Translations under genes and position numbers: made by a program
Source of the DNA: Candidatus Kinetoplastibacterium oncopeltii TCC290E
GTDB taxonomy: Bacteria; Pseudomonadota; Gammaproteobacteria; Burkholderiales; Burkholderiaceae_B
Assembly: GCF_000340865.1 (NCBI RefSeq)
Contig: NC_020299.1
Location: forward strand, 558,001-622,000
Length of the DNA: 64,000 bases
Direction: 5' to 3'
Notes under the pieces: model-generated
What the model was told of the DNA's origin: nothing
Databases searched by the model: none
Seen by the model: only the letters and a program-made list of their open reading frames with translations
Part shown: positions 47,813 through 57,067 of the stretch, piece after piece
Layout: each line of letters begins with the position of its first letter
How positions within the stretch are numbered: position 1 is the stretch's first letter

Positions 47813-49027
47813 AAACCCTTTTAAATAAAAATTTATTAATAATAATACTTATATTTCACATATCTAATTTTTCTATTGCTTCTGAAATTTTAGATGTTAG
47901 TATTCGGCATTCAAATGAGCATACCAAGATAATATTAGAATCTAATGAAGTACTTAATTTCGATAGCTTCTTTCTATATAATCCAAAACGTTTAGTCCTA
48001 GACGTAAAAAACATTACTAATCTGTTAAATTTTAATAATTTATTAAAATTTTATGAATATAATGACTTTTATATAAAAAATATTCGTTTAGCAAAAAAAT
48101 CTTCTAATACCATAAGAATAGTGTTCGACTTAAAACAATCAATTGATCATAAAATATTTTCATTAGAACCAATACATTCTTAAAGATATAGGACAGTAAT
48201 ATACATGTTCACAAAAGATCAAATAATGGATTTTTTTAATAAAAATATCCAAGAAATAGCTAGAACATGAATATTATCAACAAAGTAGAATGCAATGAGA
48301 ATAGATTATTATCATATGATAACAATCTGCTTAAGAAAGAAAAGAGGCTAGTCATAGTAATAGATCCTCACTGTAGCGAGGATCCTGGAGCAATAGGAGA
48401 AAACGGTCTTTTAGAAAAAAATATTGTCTTGAGTATTGCTAAAAAAATAAAAGATTTAATAGATACACAAAATAACATTGATGCATATTTAACAAGAGAG
48501 CAAGAATATTTTATGCCATTATTGGCAAGGGTCCAAAAAGCAAGAGATGTAAAAGCAGATCTACTAATATCTATTCACGCTGACTCATGGGTTAACAGAA
48601 GTGCTCAAGGATCTTCTGTATTTACATTATCATCTTATAGAGCATCCAGTGCATTAGCAAAATGGATCGTAGACAAAGAAAATGAGTCAGATCTGATTGG
48701 AGGGATAAATCTACACTCATATGACAAAAATTTAGTAAAGATAATATTAGATTTATCTACATCAGCTCAAATAAAAAGCTCTATGAAAATAGGTGAGTTA
48801 CTATTAAATGAAATAAAAAAATCAATCTTTTATACAAAGAGAATGTTGAGCAAGCTGATTTTGCAAGACTTAGAGCTCCTGATATACCTTCTGTTATTAT
48901 AGAAATTGCATTCATAAGCAATCCAGAAGAGGAAATATTATCAAAATCAGAGGAATACCAGCAGAAATTTGCGAAAGCTATCATGAAAAGTATAAATTTA
49001 TACTTTAAGATAAATGATAGTATTTAG
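47761..49027 (+). pseudogene. amiC: Broken N-acetylmuramoyl-L-alanine amidase AmiC
   Basis: The ancestral gene made a periplasmic amidase that splits septal peptidoglycan. A signal peptide and AMIN domain are still readable (47761-48180), ending at an in-frame TAA (48181-48183); the frame goes on weakly to a TGA at 48268-48270. The amidase_3 domain reads on in another frame from 48267 (DPGAIGENGLLEKNIVLSIA, LLISIHADSW), but the metal-site GHGGED segment has become HCSED. Near the 7-A run at 48815-48821 the frame shifts again; the end then reads NVEQADFARLRAPDIPSVI and AFISNPEEE to a TAG at 49025-49027. One extra A in that run would restore KKINLLYKENVEQADF, as in the family. With two stops, two frame changes and a damaged metal site, I call it a pseudogene. 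Confidence 0.9.
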
Positions 49028-49073
49028 ATATTAAAAAAATGAAATAGTAACTAATGAATGAGTTTATATAACT

Positions 49074-50789
49074 ATGTGCAATAATCGTCCGATCATACAA
49101 CTTCCTGATTATTTAATAAATCAAATATCAGCAGGAGAAATTATTGAACGTCCTTCATCAATAATTAAAGAATTATTAGAAAATTCTATAGATGCAGATG
49201 CTTTAAATATAGATATCTATATATATGGTGGTGGTATTAAAAATATAACTGTAATAGATGATGGTATAGGTATACCTTATAATGACCTTATAATATCCTT
49301 AAAAAGACACACAACAAACAAAATATATAACTTATCTGATCTTAGAAAGATAACATCTATGGGTTTTAGAGGAGAGGCTTTAGCATCAATTTCATCTATA
49401 ACTAAATTAGAAATAGTATCACGCACCAAAGAAGATAATCACGCTTGGCAAGTTAGTAATACAGATTTTTTATTAAAACCTTGGCAAGGAAAAGTAGGAA
49501 CACTTGTTAGTGCTAGTCAGATATTTGATAATACACCAGCACGTCGTAAATTCCTACGTTCTGAACATACAGAACTAGAGCACTGTATCACTACAGTAGA
49601 AAATATTGCTTTAGCTTATCCTAAAATATCATTTAAAATTTTCAATAAAAATAAAATTATAAAACAATTTATAAAAACAGATTATAAGCAACGCATATAT
49701 GACATTTTAGGTAATAGAATTCAAAAAGACTCAATACAAGTTTACATGTCAAATAAAAATATGGAAATAAAAGGCATATTATCTAATAATGCAGACATTA
49801 ATAACAAGCATGATTATAGATATTTATATGTAAACAAAAGATATATTCATGATCGTATGCTAACTCATGCAATAAAAGCTGCCTACTCTGACATAAGCTA
49901 TGGCCGACAATCTCCTTCTTTTATCATCTTTCTAAATATAGATTCAGATGATATCGATATTAATGTCCATCCTACTAAAAAAGAAGTTCGTTTTCTGACA
50001 GGTAATGTAATATACCAATTTGTTTCAAGAGCTGTAAATAAAGCAATTTCTGATTTTAGTATTAAAGATATTTTAATACATCAAGATAAATCTGCAAAAC
50101 AAGAAGAATTAAGTACAAATATACCAAAACAAGTTAGTATAGAATACAACTATAATAATAAAGAACCTATAGAGATATTAACTGCTACTGACATTAATAA
50201 TAAAGAACACCATCTCGGAGAAGCTATAGCACAATTACATGGAACTTATATATTAGCTCAAAATGATAACGGTTTAATAATTGTCGACACACATGCTGCT
50301 CATGAACGTATACTATATGAAGAATTAAAAGATTCATTCAAATCGAAAAAGATTCAAACTCAAAGACTCTTGGCTCCAATAATTTATAGAATGAAAGAAA
50401 AATTTGTGCAATTAGTAGAAGAGCATGAAGAATGGTTTAATATGCTCGGATTTGAACTAAAATCATATACCCCTAATTCGGTTGCAATATACTGTATACC
50501 ATCTTTATTAACTGGGCATAATGTTGAACTTTTATTAATTAATGTGTTAGAGGAATTAAATTCTATGGGGCACTCTATACTTGCTGAAGTATATAGTAAT
50601 AAAATACTATCAACGATAGCTTGTCATTGTTCTGTAAGAGCCAATAGAAAATTACATATAAATGAGATGAATGCCTTGCTCAGAAAAATGGAATTAACTA
50701 AAAGATCTAATCAATGCAATCATGGTAGGCCAACATGGGTATATTGGTCTTTAAAACATATTGATAAAATGTTTTTGCGAGGACAATAA
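49074..50789 (+). CDS. mutL: DNA mismatch repair protein MutL
   Basis: MutL links mismatch recognition by MutS to strand removal. The 571 residues include the GHKL ATPase (LPDYLINQISAGEIIERPSS, VIDDGIGIP, MGFRGEALASISSI) and a C-terminal dimer domain. The latter carries VDTHAAHERILYEE, the DXHA(X)2E(X)4E endonuclease motif of MutLs that nick DNA themselves, with ACHCSVRAN and CNHGRPTWVYWS as further parts of the site. Its start lies 46 bases after the amiC remnant, and miaA follows after 6 bases. Confidence 0.95.
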   Translation: MCNNRPIIQLPDYLINQISAGEIIERPSSIIKELLENSIDADALNIDIYIYGGGIKNITVIDDGIGIPYNDLIISLKRHTTNKIYNLSDLRKITSMGFRGEALASISSITKLEIVSRTKEDNHAWQVSNTDFLLKPWQGKVGTLVSASQIFDNTPARRKFLRSEHTELEHCITTVENIALAYPKISFKIFNKNKIIKQFIKTDYKQRIYDILGNRIQKDSIQVYMSNKNMEIKGILSNNADINNKHDYRYLYVNKRYIHDRMLTHAIKAAYSDISYGRQSPSFIIFLNIDSDDIDINVHPTKKEVRFLTGNVIYQFVSRAVNKAISDFSIKDILIHQDKSAKQEELSTNIPKQVSIEYNYNNKEPIEILTATDINNKEHHLGEAIAQLHGTYILAQNDNGLIIVDTHAAHERILYEELKDSFKSKKIQTQRLLAPIIYRMKEKFVQLVEEHEEWFNMLGFELKSYTPNSVAIYCIPSLLTGHNVELLLINVLEELNSMGHSILAEVYSNKILSTIACHCSVRANRKLHINEMNALLRKMELTKRSNQCNHGRPTWVYWSLKHIDKMFLRGQ

Positions 50790-50795
50790 TAAAAT

Positions 50796-51734
50796 ATGCT
50801 AAAAAAAATTATTTGCATAACGGGACCTACAGCTACAGGTAAAAGTACAATAGCGATAGAGTTGGCAAAGAATTGGCCTATAGAGATTATTAATATGGAT
50901 TCTGCTACAATATACCGTGGTATGGATATAGGTACAGCAAAACCCTCTTTGTATAGCAGATCAATTATAAGTCAACATTTAATTGACATAAGAGAACCTT
51001 ATGAAACATATTCTGCTGCTGATTTCTGTCATGATACAAACTTACTTATAAAAGAAATTATAGAAAGAGGGAACATACCAATGATAGTTGGCGGTACAAT
51101 GATGTATTATAATTCATTAAGATTTAATTTGGATGATTTGCCAACAGCCAATAAAGAAATAAGACAGGATATAGAAGCAAAAGCTAATATAATTGGATGG
51201 ACAGAGCTTCATAAGTATTTGTCACAAATAGATCCAAAAACAGCATTGAAAATTTCACCTCATGATAGGCAAAGGATACAAAGGGCAATAGAAATATACG
51301 CAATAACCGGCAAGCCAATGTCTAGCTTATTAAATATAAGAGATAAAAAACAAGAACAAACAAATATATATATTACATTGAGTCTTGAACCACCAGAACG
51401 ACAATATTTACATGAAAAAATAATAGACAGATTCAATTTAATGATTGAAAATGGACTGGTTGATGAGGTTTATTCGCTTTACTCACGCAATGATCTAAAC
51501 CAAGATCTGCCTTCAATAAAATGTGTTGGTTATAAGCAATTATGGGATTTTTTTGAAAATAAAATATCTTTAAAAACTGCAATAGAAAAAAGCATAATAG
51601 CTACAAAAAAACTTGCTAAGAGGCAAATGACTTGGCTTAGATCACAAAAAGAAAGAACAATCGTAGACTGTTCTTCTAAAGAATTACTTAAAAATGTAAT
51701 AGATTTCATAAACACTACACTATATAAATCTTAA
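50796..51734 (+). CDS. miaA: tRNA dimethylallyltransferase MiaA
   Basis: MiaA transfers dimethylallyl to A37 of tRNAs reading UNN codons, the first step to ms2i6A. The 312-residue product has the P-loop ICITGPTATGKSTIAIELAK, then NMDSATIYRGMDIGTAKPS, VGGTMMYYNSL and DRQRIQRAIEIYAITGKPMS, all diagnostic. Length is normal. It follows mutL as in E. coli; the usual next gene hfq is absent and purM converges on it after 10 bases. The isoprenoid donor must come from the cell or host. Confidence 0.96.
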   Translation: MLKKIICITGPTATGKSTIAIELAKNWPIEIINMDSATIYRGMDIGTAKPSLYSRSIISQHLIDIREPYETYSAADFCHDTNLLIKEIIERGNIPMIVGGTMMYYNSLRFNLDDLPTANKEIRQDIEAKANIIGWTELHKYLSQIDPKTALKISPHDRQRIQRAIEIYAITGKPMSSLLNIRDKKQEQTNIYITLSLEPPERQYLHEKIIDRFNLMIENGLVDEVYSLYSRNDLNQDLPSIKCVGYKQLWDFFENKISLKTAIEKSIIATKKLAKRQMTWLRSQKERTIVDCSSKELLKNVIDFINTTLYKS

Positions 51735-51744
51735 TTCAGTGCTT

Positions 51745-52794
51745 TTACAATACATAAGTTTGAGGCATATTCTTTTGAGTTCTAACGACCTCGCCAATTC
51801 TAGTAACTTTCTCGCCATAAGAAATCAAGGTTTTCATAATAGCATCAGCATCAATATCTGGAACTATAATAACCATTCCTATACCACAATTGAATACTCT
51901 ATACATCTCTTCATCCAATATATTGCCATTTTTTTGCAACCAATTAAATAAATTAGGTAGATTCCAAGAATCTCGAAATAATTTTGCAGATAACCCTGGG
52001 TTCAATATTCGTGGAATATTATCTAATAAACCACCTCCAGTAATATGTGCCAACCCTTTTATAGAATCACCATATTCTGCTATTAAAGACAAAATTTGTT
52101 TAACATAAATACGTGTGGGAGCCATTATAGCATCAGATAATGGTTGACCATAAAAATCTTGATCAGGATTAGCTTTAGTATGCTCTAATACTTTTCTAAT
52201 CAGAGAATATCCATTAGAATGAGCTCCGCTTGATGCTAAACCGAGAATAGTATCCCCTTCCCTTATTGTCTCACCATTTATTATTTTTGCTTTTTCAACA
52301 GCACCAACAGCAAAACCAGCTAAGTCATATTCACCAATAGGATACATTCCAGGCATCTCTGCTGTTTCTCCTCCTATGAGAGTACATCCTGCTAGCTCAC
52401 ATCCTTTAGCGATACCTTTTATTACTGAAGCTGCTATATCAACTGACAGTTTACCACAAGCAAAATAGTCCAAGAAAAATAATGGCTCAGCTCCTTGTAC
52501 TAATATGTCATTAACGCTCATTGCTACTAAATCTATACCAACAGTATCATGACGATTCCATTCAAATGCTAACCGTAATTTTGTTCCAACTCCGTCTGTG
52601 CCCGAAACTAATACGGGCTCTTTAAAGTTTTTCGAAATCTCAAATAAAGCTCCGAATCCACCAATGCCTTTAAGCACTTCCTTGCGCTTTGTACGTGCAG
52701 CTAAAGGTTTTATTATGTTGACTAAGCTTTCACCTGCATCGATATCTACACCAGAATCCAAATAATTAAGAGATTTAATGTTTGAAGTAATCAT
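51745..52794 (-). CDS. purM: Phosphoribosylformylglycinamidine cyclo-ligase
   Basis: PurM makes aminoimidazole ribonucleotide, the fifth purine step, using ATP. The 349 residues have [27 protein letters not shown], the active-site [33 protein letters not shown] and [11 protein letters not shown], characteristic of the family. With purH, purine synthesis is represented twice in the window. It stands divergent from hda across 182 AT-rich bases, where relatives, as I recall, carry a membrane permease gene. I see no remnant of it. Confidence 0.97.
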   Translation of the reverse strand: MITSNIKSLNYLDSGVDIDAGESLVNIIKPLAARTKRKEVLKGIGGFGALFEISKNFKEPVLVSGTDGVGTKLRLAFEWNRHDTVGIDLVAMSVNDILVQGAEPLFFLDYFACGKLSVDIAASVIKGIAKGCELAGCTLIGGETAEMPGMYPIGEYDLAGFAVGAVEKAKIINGETIREGDTILGLASSGAHSNGYSLIRKVLEHTKANPDQDFYGQPLSDAIMAPTRIYVKQILSLIAEYGDSIKGLAHITGGGLLDNIPRILNPGLSAKLFRDSWNLPNLFNWLQKNGNILDEEMYRVFNCGIGMVIIVPDIDADAIMKTLISYGEKVTRIGEVVRTQKNMPQTYVL

Positions 52795-52976
52795 ATATAA
52801 TTTAGGTTAAGTTATGTAAAGGTAAAGTTCCTTCTCTTAGATTCTACGTTGAATCCATTAAAACTACAAATTTTTCAATCATATTAATTTATTAATTAAT
52901 AAACACAAACAAAATTTAAGTTTTTCATTATAATTAGTAACAGAGCTATCCCATTTAATAGATAAAAAAAACCTTC

Positions 52977-53669
52977 ATGAGACGTCATCAACTTCTCCTT
53001 AATATGTCACCAATATTGGAGCCAACAATTGAAAATTATGTAGTAGGACTGAATGATGAGGCTTTGTATTCAGCAATGTATTTGCCTACTGGAAGAGCTA
53101 TATATTTCTGGGGTCCAGATGGCTGTGGACGTACTCATTTATTACGAGCTTTGTCTCATAAAAATAAAGCTATTTATATAGATAACAATAAATTCGATGA
53201 TGTCATAAATCTGCTATATAAGGATGATGCTAACGATTTTCCTGATCTAATAACAATAGATGATGTACATCTACTCAATTCATCACAACAATTAAAGGTA
53301 TTTAAGCTGTATAATACCTGGCGGGAATTATCATTAACAAAAAAATCATTTTCTATGATGTTATCTGGAAATCAATCTCCAATATCATTAAAAATTAGAG
53401 AAGATTTAAGAACTAGATTAGGATGGGATCTGGTTTTTAAACTGGAACCACTGTCTGATCAAGAAAAAGCTAATGCATTAAAAAAACTATCTGGGAAACT
53501 TGGAGTATTTGGTGTAGATAACGTAATTACATGGATGATTAATCACCACGAACGTGACATGCGTAAATTAACAGCAACATTAATAGCCTTAGATCGTTAC
53601 TCACTCTCTACTAAAAGACCTATTACAATACCATTATTAAAAGAAATGATAGGAAACTTGGAGTCATAA
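52977..53669 (+). CDS. hda: DnaA-related regulator Hda
   Basis: Hda, with the DNA-bound sliding clamp, stimulates ATP hydrolysis on DnaA and so prevents re-initiation. The 230-residue AAA+ protein has the modified P-loop FWGPDGCGRTHLLRAL (Arg instead of Lys, as usual in Hda), Walker B LITIDDVHLLNSSQQ, sensor LSGNQSP and the Arg-finger part REDLRTRLGWDLVF. The N-terminal RRHQLLLNM contains a clamp-binding-like QLLL. It starts a run hda-HAD-pcnB-folK-glyQ-glyS-plsC. Retention of replication control by DnaA-ATP turnover is noteworthy in a symbiont. Confidence 0.92.
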   Translation: MRRHQLLLNMSPILEPTIENYVVGLNDEALYSAMYLPTGRAIYFWGPDGCGRTHLLRALSHKNKAIYIDNNKFDDVINLLYKDDANDFPDLITIDDVHLLNSSQQLKVFKLYNTWRELSLTKKSFSMMLSGNQSPISLKIREDLRTRLGWDLVFKLEPLSDQEKANALKKLSGKLGVFGVDNVITWMINHHERDMRKLTATLIALDRYSLSTKRPITIPLLKEMIGNLES

Positions 53670-53675
53670 TATTTT

Positions 53676-54377
53676 ATGAATTATAAAAACTTAGTGCTTT
53701 TTGATTTAGATCATACTTTGCTACCTATAGACAGTGATTATCAGTGGGCAAGATTTTTAGCCAAAACTGGTCGTGCTGGAACTAATCCGGATGAAGCTAT
53801 AAAAATAAATGATGATCTAATGGAACAGTATAATAAAGGAACACTTACGGCAGATCAATCTGCAGCATTTATGCTTAGGCTTTTATCTATCAACTCAACA
53901 TATAACCTAGCTTTATGGCATGAAGAGTTTATGAGAAGTATAGTAAGACCTAATATAACAGATATGGCGGTAAAATTAGTACAAGATCATTTAGAATCAG
54001 GCGCCATATGTGCGATAGTTACAGCTACTAATAATTTTGTTACTGAGCCTATAGCAAGAGCTTTTGGCATAAAAAATTTAATTGCTACAGAAGCAGAATA
54101 TGTTATGGGACATTTCACGGGAAAAATTATAGGAATACCTAGTTTTAAAGAAGGAAAAGTTATTAGAGTAAATAAATGGCTATCCGACATCGGATATAAA
54201 ATTGAAGATTTCCATAATTCGTTCTTCTACAGTGATTCCATAAATGATTTACCTTTAATGGAATTAGTTAACAATCCAATAGCTACAAATCCGAGCAATA
54301 AATTACGTTCTATAGCAATAGAGAGAAAATGGGAAATATTAGATATTTTTAATAATTTTGAAGATTTTAAGTCTTAA
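53676..54377 (+). CDS. HAD-IB family phosphatase (SerB-like)
   Basis: A 233-residue haloacid-dehalogenase phosphatase of subfamily IB. Motif I is LVLFDLDHTLLP with the nucleophile Asp, motif II the Thr in IVTATNN, motif III a Lys in SFKEGKVIRV, and motif IV YSDSINDLPLMELV. The helical cap lies between motifs I and II. Related proteins dephosphorylate phosphoserine, histidinol phosphate or lysophosphatidic acid; the substrate cannot be read from sequence. It starts 6 bases after hda and overlaps pcnB by one base, a betaproteobacterial arrangement. Confidence 0.85.
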   Translation: MNYKNLVLFDLDHTLLPIDSDYQWARFLAKTGRAGTNPDEAIKINDDLMEQYNKGTLTADQSAAFMLRLLSINSTYNLALWHEEFMRSIVRPNITDMAVKLVQDHLESGAICAIVTATNNFVTEPIARAFGIKNLIATEAEYVMGHFTGKIIGIPSFKEGKVIRVNKWLSDIGYKIEDFHNSFFYSDSINDLPLMELVNNPIATNPSNKLRSIAIERKWEILDIFNNFEDFKS

Positions 54378-55669
54378 TGTTTAATCAAATAATTAAAAAA
54401 TTACGCATCTTATTTATGAAGGGTAAACCATCTTATATCTATAAGAATAAACATGGCATTAACAAACTTAATATTTCTGAAAATGCTATAAGAGTATGCG
54501 AAACTTTGAATAAAAATGGCTTCGAGGCATATATAGTAGGTGGAGCTATCAGAGATCTTATATTAGGATTAAAACCAAAAGATTTTGATATTGCAACTAA
54601 CGCTACACCAGAGCAAATCAAACATATTTTTAAAAGAGCTAGGATTATAGGAAAGAGATTTAGATTAGTACATGTTATTTTTTACAAAGAGATAATTGAA
54701 ATATCCACTTTTAGGTCATCTCCAATAGATATAAAACAAGATGAGTTTGGCAGAATACTAACTGATAATTATTTTGGCTCACAGTCAGAAGATTCAAATA
54801 GAAGAGATTTTACGATAAATTCTTTATATTATGATGCAAATTCAGAAATAATAATAGATTATCATGATGGAGTATATGACTTAAAGAAAAAACAAGTAAA
54901 TCTAATAGGAGAAGCTAGTATTAGATACAGAGAAGATCCTGTTAGAATTCTAAGAGCAATAAGATTTGCTTCTAAAATTAATGGGTCTATTAGTCCTGAT
55001 ACGCTCAAATATATAGAAAAACAGAAAGAATTAATAGCTAACATACCACAAGCAAGACTATTTGATGAGTTAATTAAAATATTAACATGCGGCAATGCAT
55101 TAAAATGTTTATTAGAAATAAAATCAAACAACTTACATACTTTTCTGATTCCAACACTAGAAGAAACACTTAAAAAAACAGACTCGATGAATTTCCTAAA
55201 AATATCTCTTGATGAAACAGATCAAAGAATTTTGAATAGCAAATCTGTTAGTTCAAGTTTCTTATTAGCTGCTATTTTATGGCCTCAAGTACAAATAGAG
55301 TATCAGAAAAATTATAAAAAAAACAAAAATATATATATTTCAATGACATCTGCATCTGACACTGTAATAGAAGATCAGCTGAAAGTATTATCTATACATA
55401 AGAAAATAATATCAGATATGAAAACAATTTGGCTCATGCAAACAAAATTTGAAACTAGAAAAAACAAAACTTCTTTCCGCTTACTACAAAATCCAAAATT
55501 TAAAGCAGCTTATGATTTTGTTTTGCTTAGGGCAAAGTCAAATGATTTTGACAAAGTTGTTGCGCAATGGTGGACAAACTGGCTAGAATCTGACGATAAA
55601 GAAAAAGAAAATATGTTAAAAACAATCAATAAAACAAAAAATAAAAAACAGGAACATAAATGTGATTGA
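54377..55669 (+). CDS. pcnB: Poly(A) polymerase I
   Basis: PcnB adds 3' poly(A) tails that mark RNA for decay. The class II nucleotidyltransferase has 430 residues. The catalytic core is YIVGGAIRDLILGLKPKDFDIAT with the DXD pair, followed by RIIGKRFRLVHVIF, RRDFTINSLYYD and EDPVRILRAIRFASKI. The C-terminal RNA-binding region is Lys/Asn-rich. The absence of a nearby CCA-adding enzyme, together with CCA encoded in all three tRNAs here, fits assignment as PcnB rather than Cca. It overlaps the HAD gene by one base and folK by 8. Confidence 0.9.
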   Translation: MFNQIIKKLRILFMKGKPSYIYKNKHGINKLNISENAIRVCETLNKNGFEAYIVGGAIRDLILGLKPKDFDIATNATPEQIKHIFKRARIIGKRFRLVHVIFYKEIIEISTFRSSPIDIKQDEFGRILTDNYFGSQSEDSNRRDFTINSLYYDANSEIIIDYHDGVYDLKKKQVNLIGEASIRYREDPVRILRAIRFASKINGSISPDTLKYIEKQKELIANIPQARLFDELIKILTCGNALKCLLEIKSNNLHTFLIPTLEETLKKTDSMNFLKISLDETDQRILNSKSVSSSFLLAAILWPQVQIEYQKNYKKNKNIYISMTSASDTVIEDQLKVLSIHKKIISDMKTIWLMQTKFETRKNKTSFRLLQNPKFKAAYDFVLLRAKSNDFDKVVAQWWTNWLESDDKEKENMLKTINKTKNKKQEHKCD

Positions 55670-56150
55670 TAAAACTGTAGAATCTTATATAGGTCTTGGT
55701 TCAAATCAAGGTGATAGCATATCGATAATAAATAATGCAATATCTGATTTATTTTGTATTTTTGGAAGCCATAGCATAAAATCCAAAATGTACATTAGTT
55801 CACCAATAAAAGCAGAAGGACCAGATTTCATCAATGCTGTTGTGAAGATATTTACTAACAAAGTTCCTTTAGACTTACTAGAGACATTACAAATTCTAGA
55901 AAAGAAATATGGCAGACAAAGAATGTATAAAAATTCTCCCAGAACATTGGATCTAGATATTTTGCTATATAGTCAAAAATCAATACGTTCTAAAGAACTT
56001 ACAATACCACATCCTAGAATGCAAGAACGTGCATTTGTGTTAAAACCAATAATCGATATAGATCCATATATAGAAATACCTTATTATGGTAAGGCTCAAA
56101 ATTTATTGAGTAACATAAAAGATCAATATATCAAAGAAATTGATGAGTGA
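55662..56150 (+). CDS. folK: HPPK, 6-hydroxymethyl-dihydropterin pyrophosphokinase
   Basis: FolK transfers pyrophosphate from ATP to 6-hydroxymethyl-7,8-dihydropterin in folate synthesis. The 162-residue product starts at GTG (55662-55664), with AGGA about 8 bases upstream and an 8-base overlap with pcn[12 protein letters not shown] near the start and the motif [14 protein letters not shown] with metal-binding Asp residues are diagnostic, as is [16 protein letters not shown]. It is followed by glyQ. Confidence 0.95.
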   Translation: MIDKTVESYIGLGSNQGDSISIINNAISDLFCIFGSHSIKSKMYISSPIKAEGPDFINAVVKIFTNKVPLDLLETLQILEKKYGRQRMYKNSPRTLDLDILLYSQKSIRSKELTIPHPRMQERAFVLKPIIDIDPYIEIPYYGKAQNLLSNIKDQYIKEIDE

Positions 56151-56161
56151 TATTTTTTAAA

Positions 56162-57049
56162 ATGTTAACATTCCAACAAATTATTATTAAATTACAGAAC
56201 TATTGGGACAGGCAAGGTTGTGCAATCTTGCAACCTTATGATATGGAAATCGGAGCTGGAACTTCTCATACCGCAACATTTCTAAGATCGATAGGACCTG
56301 AACCATGGAGCGCTGCATATGTACAGCCATCTAGAAGGCCAAAAGATGGTCGTTATGGAGAAAACCCCAATCGTTTACAGCATTATTATCAGTTTCAAGT
56401 AGTTTTGAAACCAGCTCCAATTAATATAATAGATCTTTATATCGAGTCGCTACGTGAACTAGGCGTAAATCCAGTTGAGCATGACATAAGATTAATAGAA
56501 GATAACTGGGAAAATCCAACTCTCGGAGCATGGGGATTAGGATGGGAAATCTGGTTAAATGGTATGGAAATAACTCAGTTTACATATTTTCAACAAATAG
56601 GAGGATTAGACTGTAATCCTACTACTGGAGAGATTACATATGGCCTTGAAAGGCTAGCAATGTATCTTCAGAATGTTGATATTGTTTACGACCTTATATG
56701 GACAAAAGACAGAAATGGTAGAGATGTACTTTATAGGGATATCTATCATCAAAATGAAATTGAACAATCTACTTTTAATTTTGAATATGCTGATATTAAC
56801 ATACTTACTAAACATTTCAATGATCATGAGCTAGAAGCTAAGAAACTCATATCTATACCTCTAGCTTTACCAGCATACGAAAAACTTTTGAAAGCAGCTC
56901 ATATATTTAATATATTAGATGCTCGCGGGGCAATAAGTGTTACTGAAAGATCTTCCTATATAAGCAGAATTCGCAACCTATCAAAATCTATTGCCAATAT
57001 ATATTATAATTCTAGAGAAAAACTAGGGTTTCCTATGCTAATAAAATAA
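56162..57049 (+). CDS. glyQ: Glycyl-tRNA synthetase alpha subunit
   Basis: GlyQ is the catalytic subunit of the bacterial alpha2beta2 glycyl-tRNA synthetase. The first motifs, [20 protein letters not shown] and [20 protein letters not shown], and the class II motif [15 protein letters not shown], are clear. I prefer the ATG at 56162 (295 residues); a GTG at 56147 overlapping the folK stop would add five residues. It precedes glyS by 18 bases. tRNA-Gly is also in this window. Confidence 0.96.
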   Translation: MLTFQQIIIKLQNYWDRQGCAILQPYDMEIGAGTSHTATFLRSIGPEPWSAAYVQPSRRPKDGRYGENPNRLQHYYQFQVVLKPAPINIIDLYIESLRELGVNPVEHDIRLIEDNWENPTLGAWGLGWEIWLNGMEITQFTYFQQIGGLDCNPTTGEITYGLERLAMYLQNVDIVYDLIWTKDRNGRDVLYRDIYHQNEIEQSTFNFEYADINILTKHFNDHELEAKKLISIPLALPAYEKLLKAAHIFNILDARGAISVTERSSYISRIRNLSKSIANIYYNSREKLGFPMLIK

Positions 57050-57067
57050 TATTATAGATATCAACAA

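Noticed and set aside
52977..53669. Loss of the P-loop lysine in hda as inactivation
   Set aside because: Hda proteins normally carry Arg at this position (GRS/GRT), so it is a family feature.
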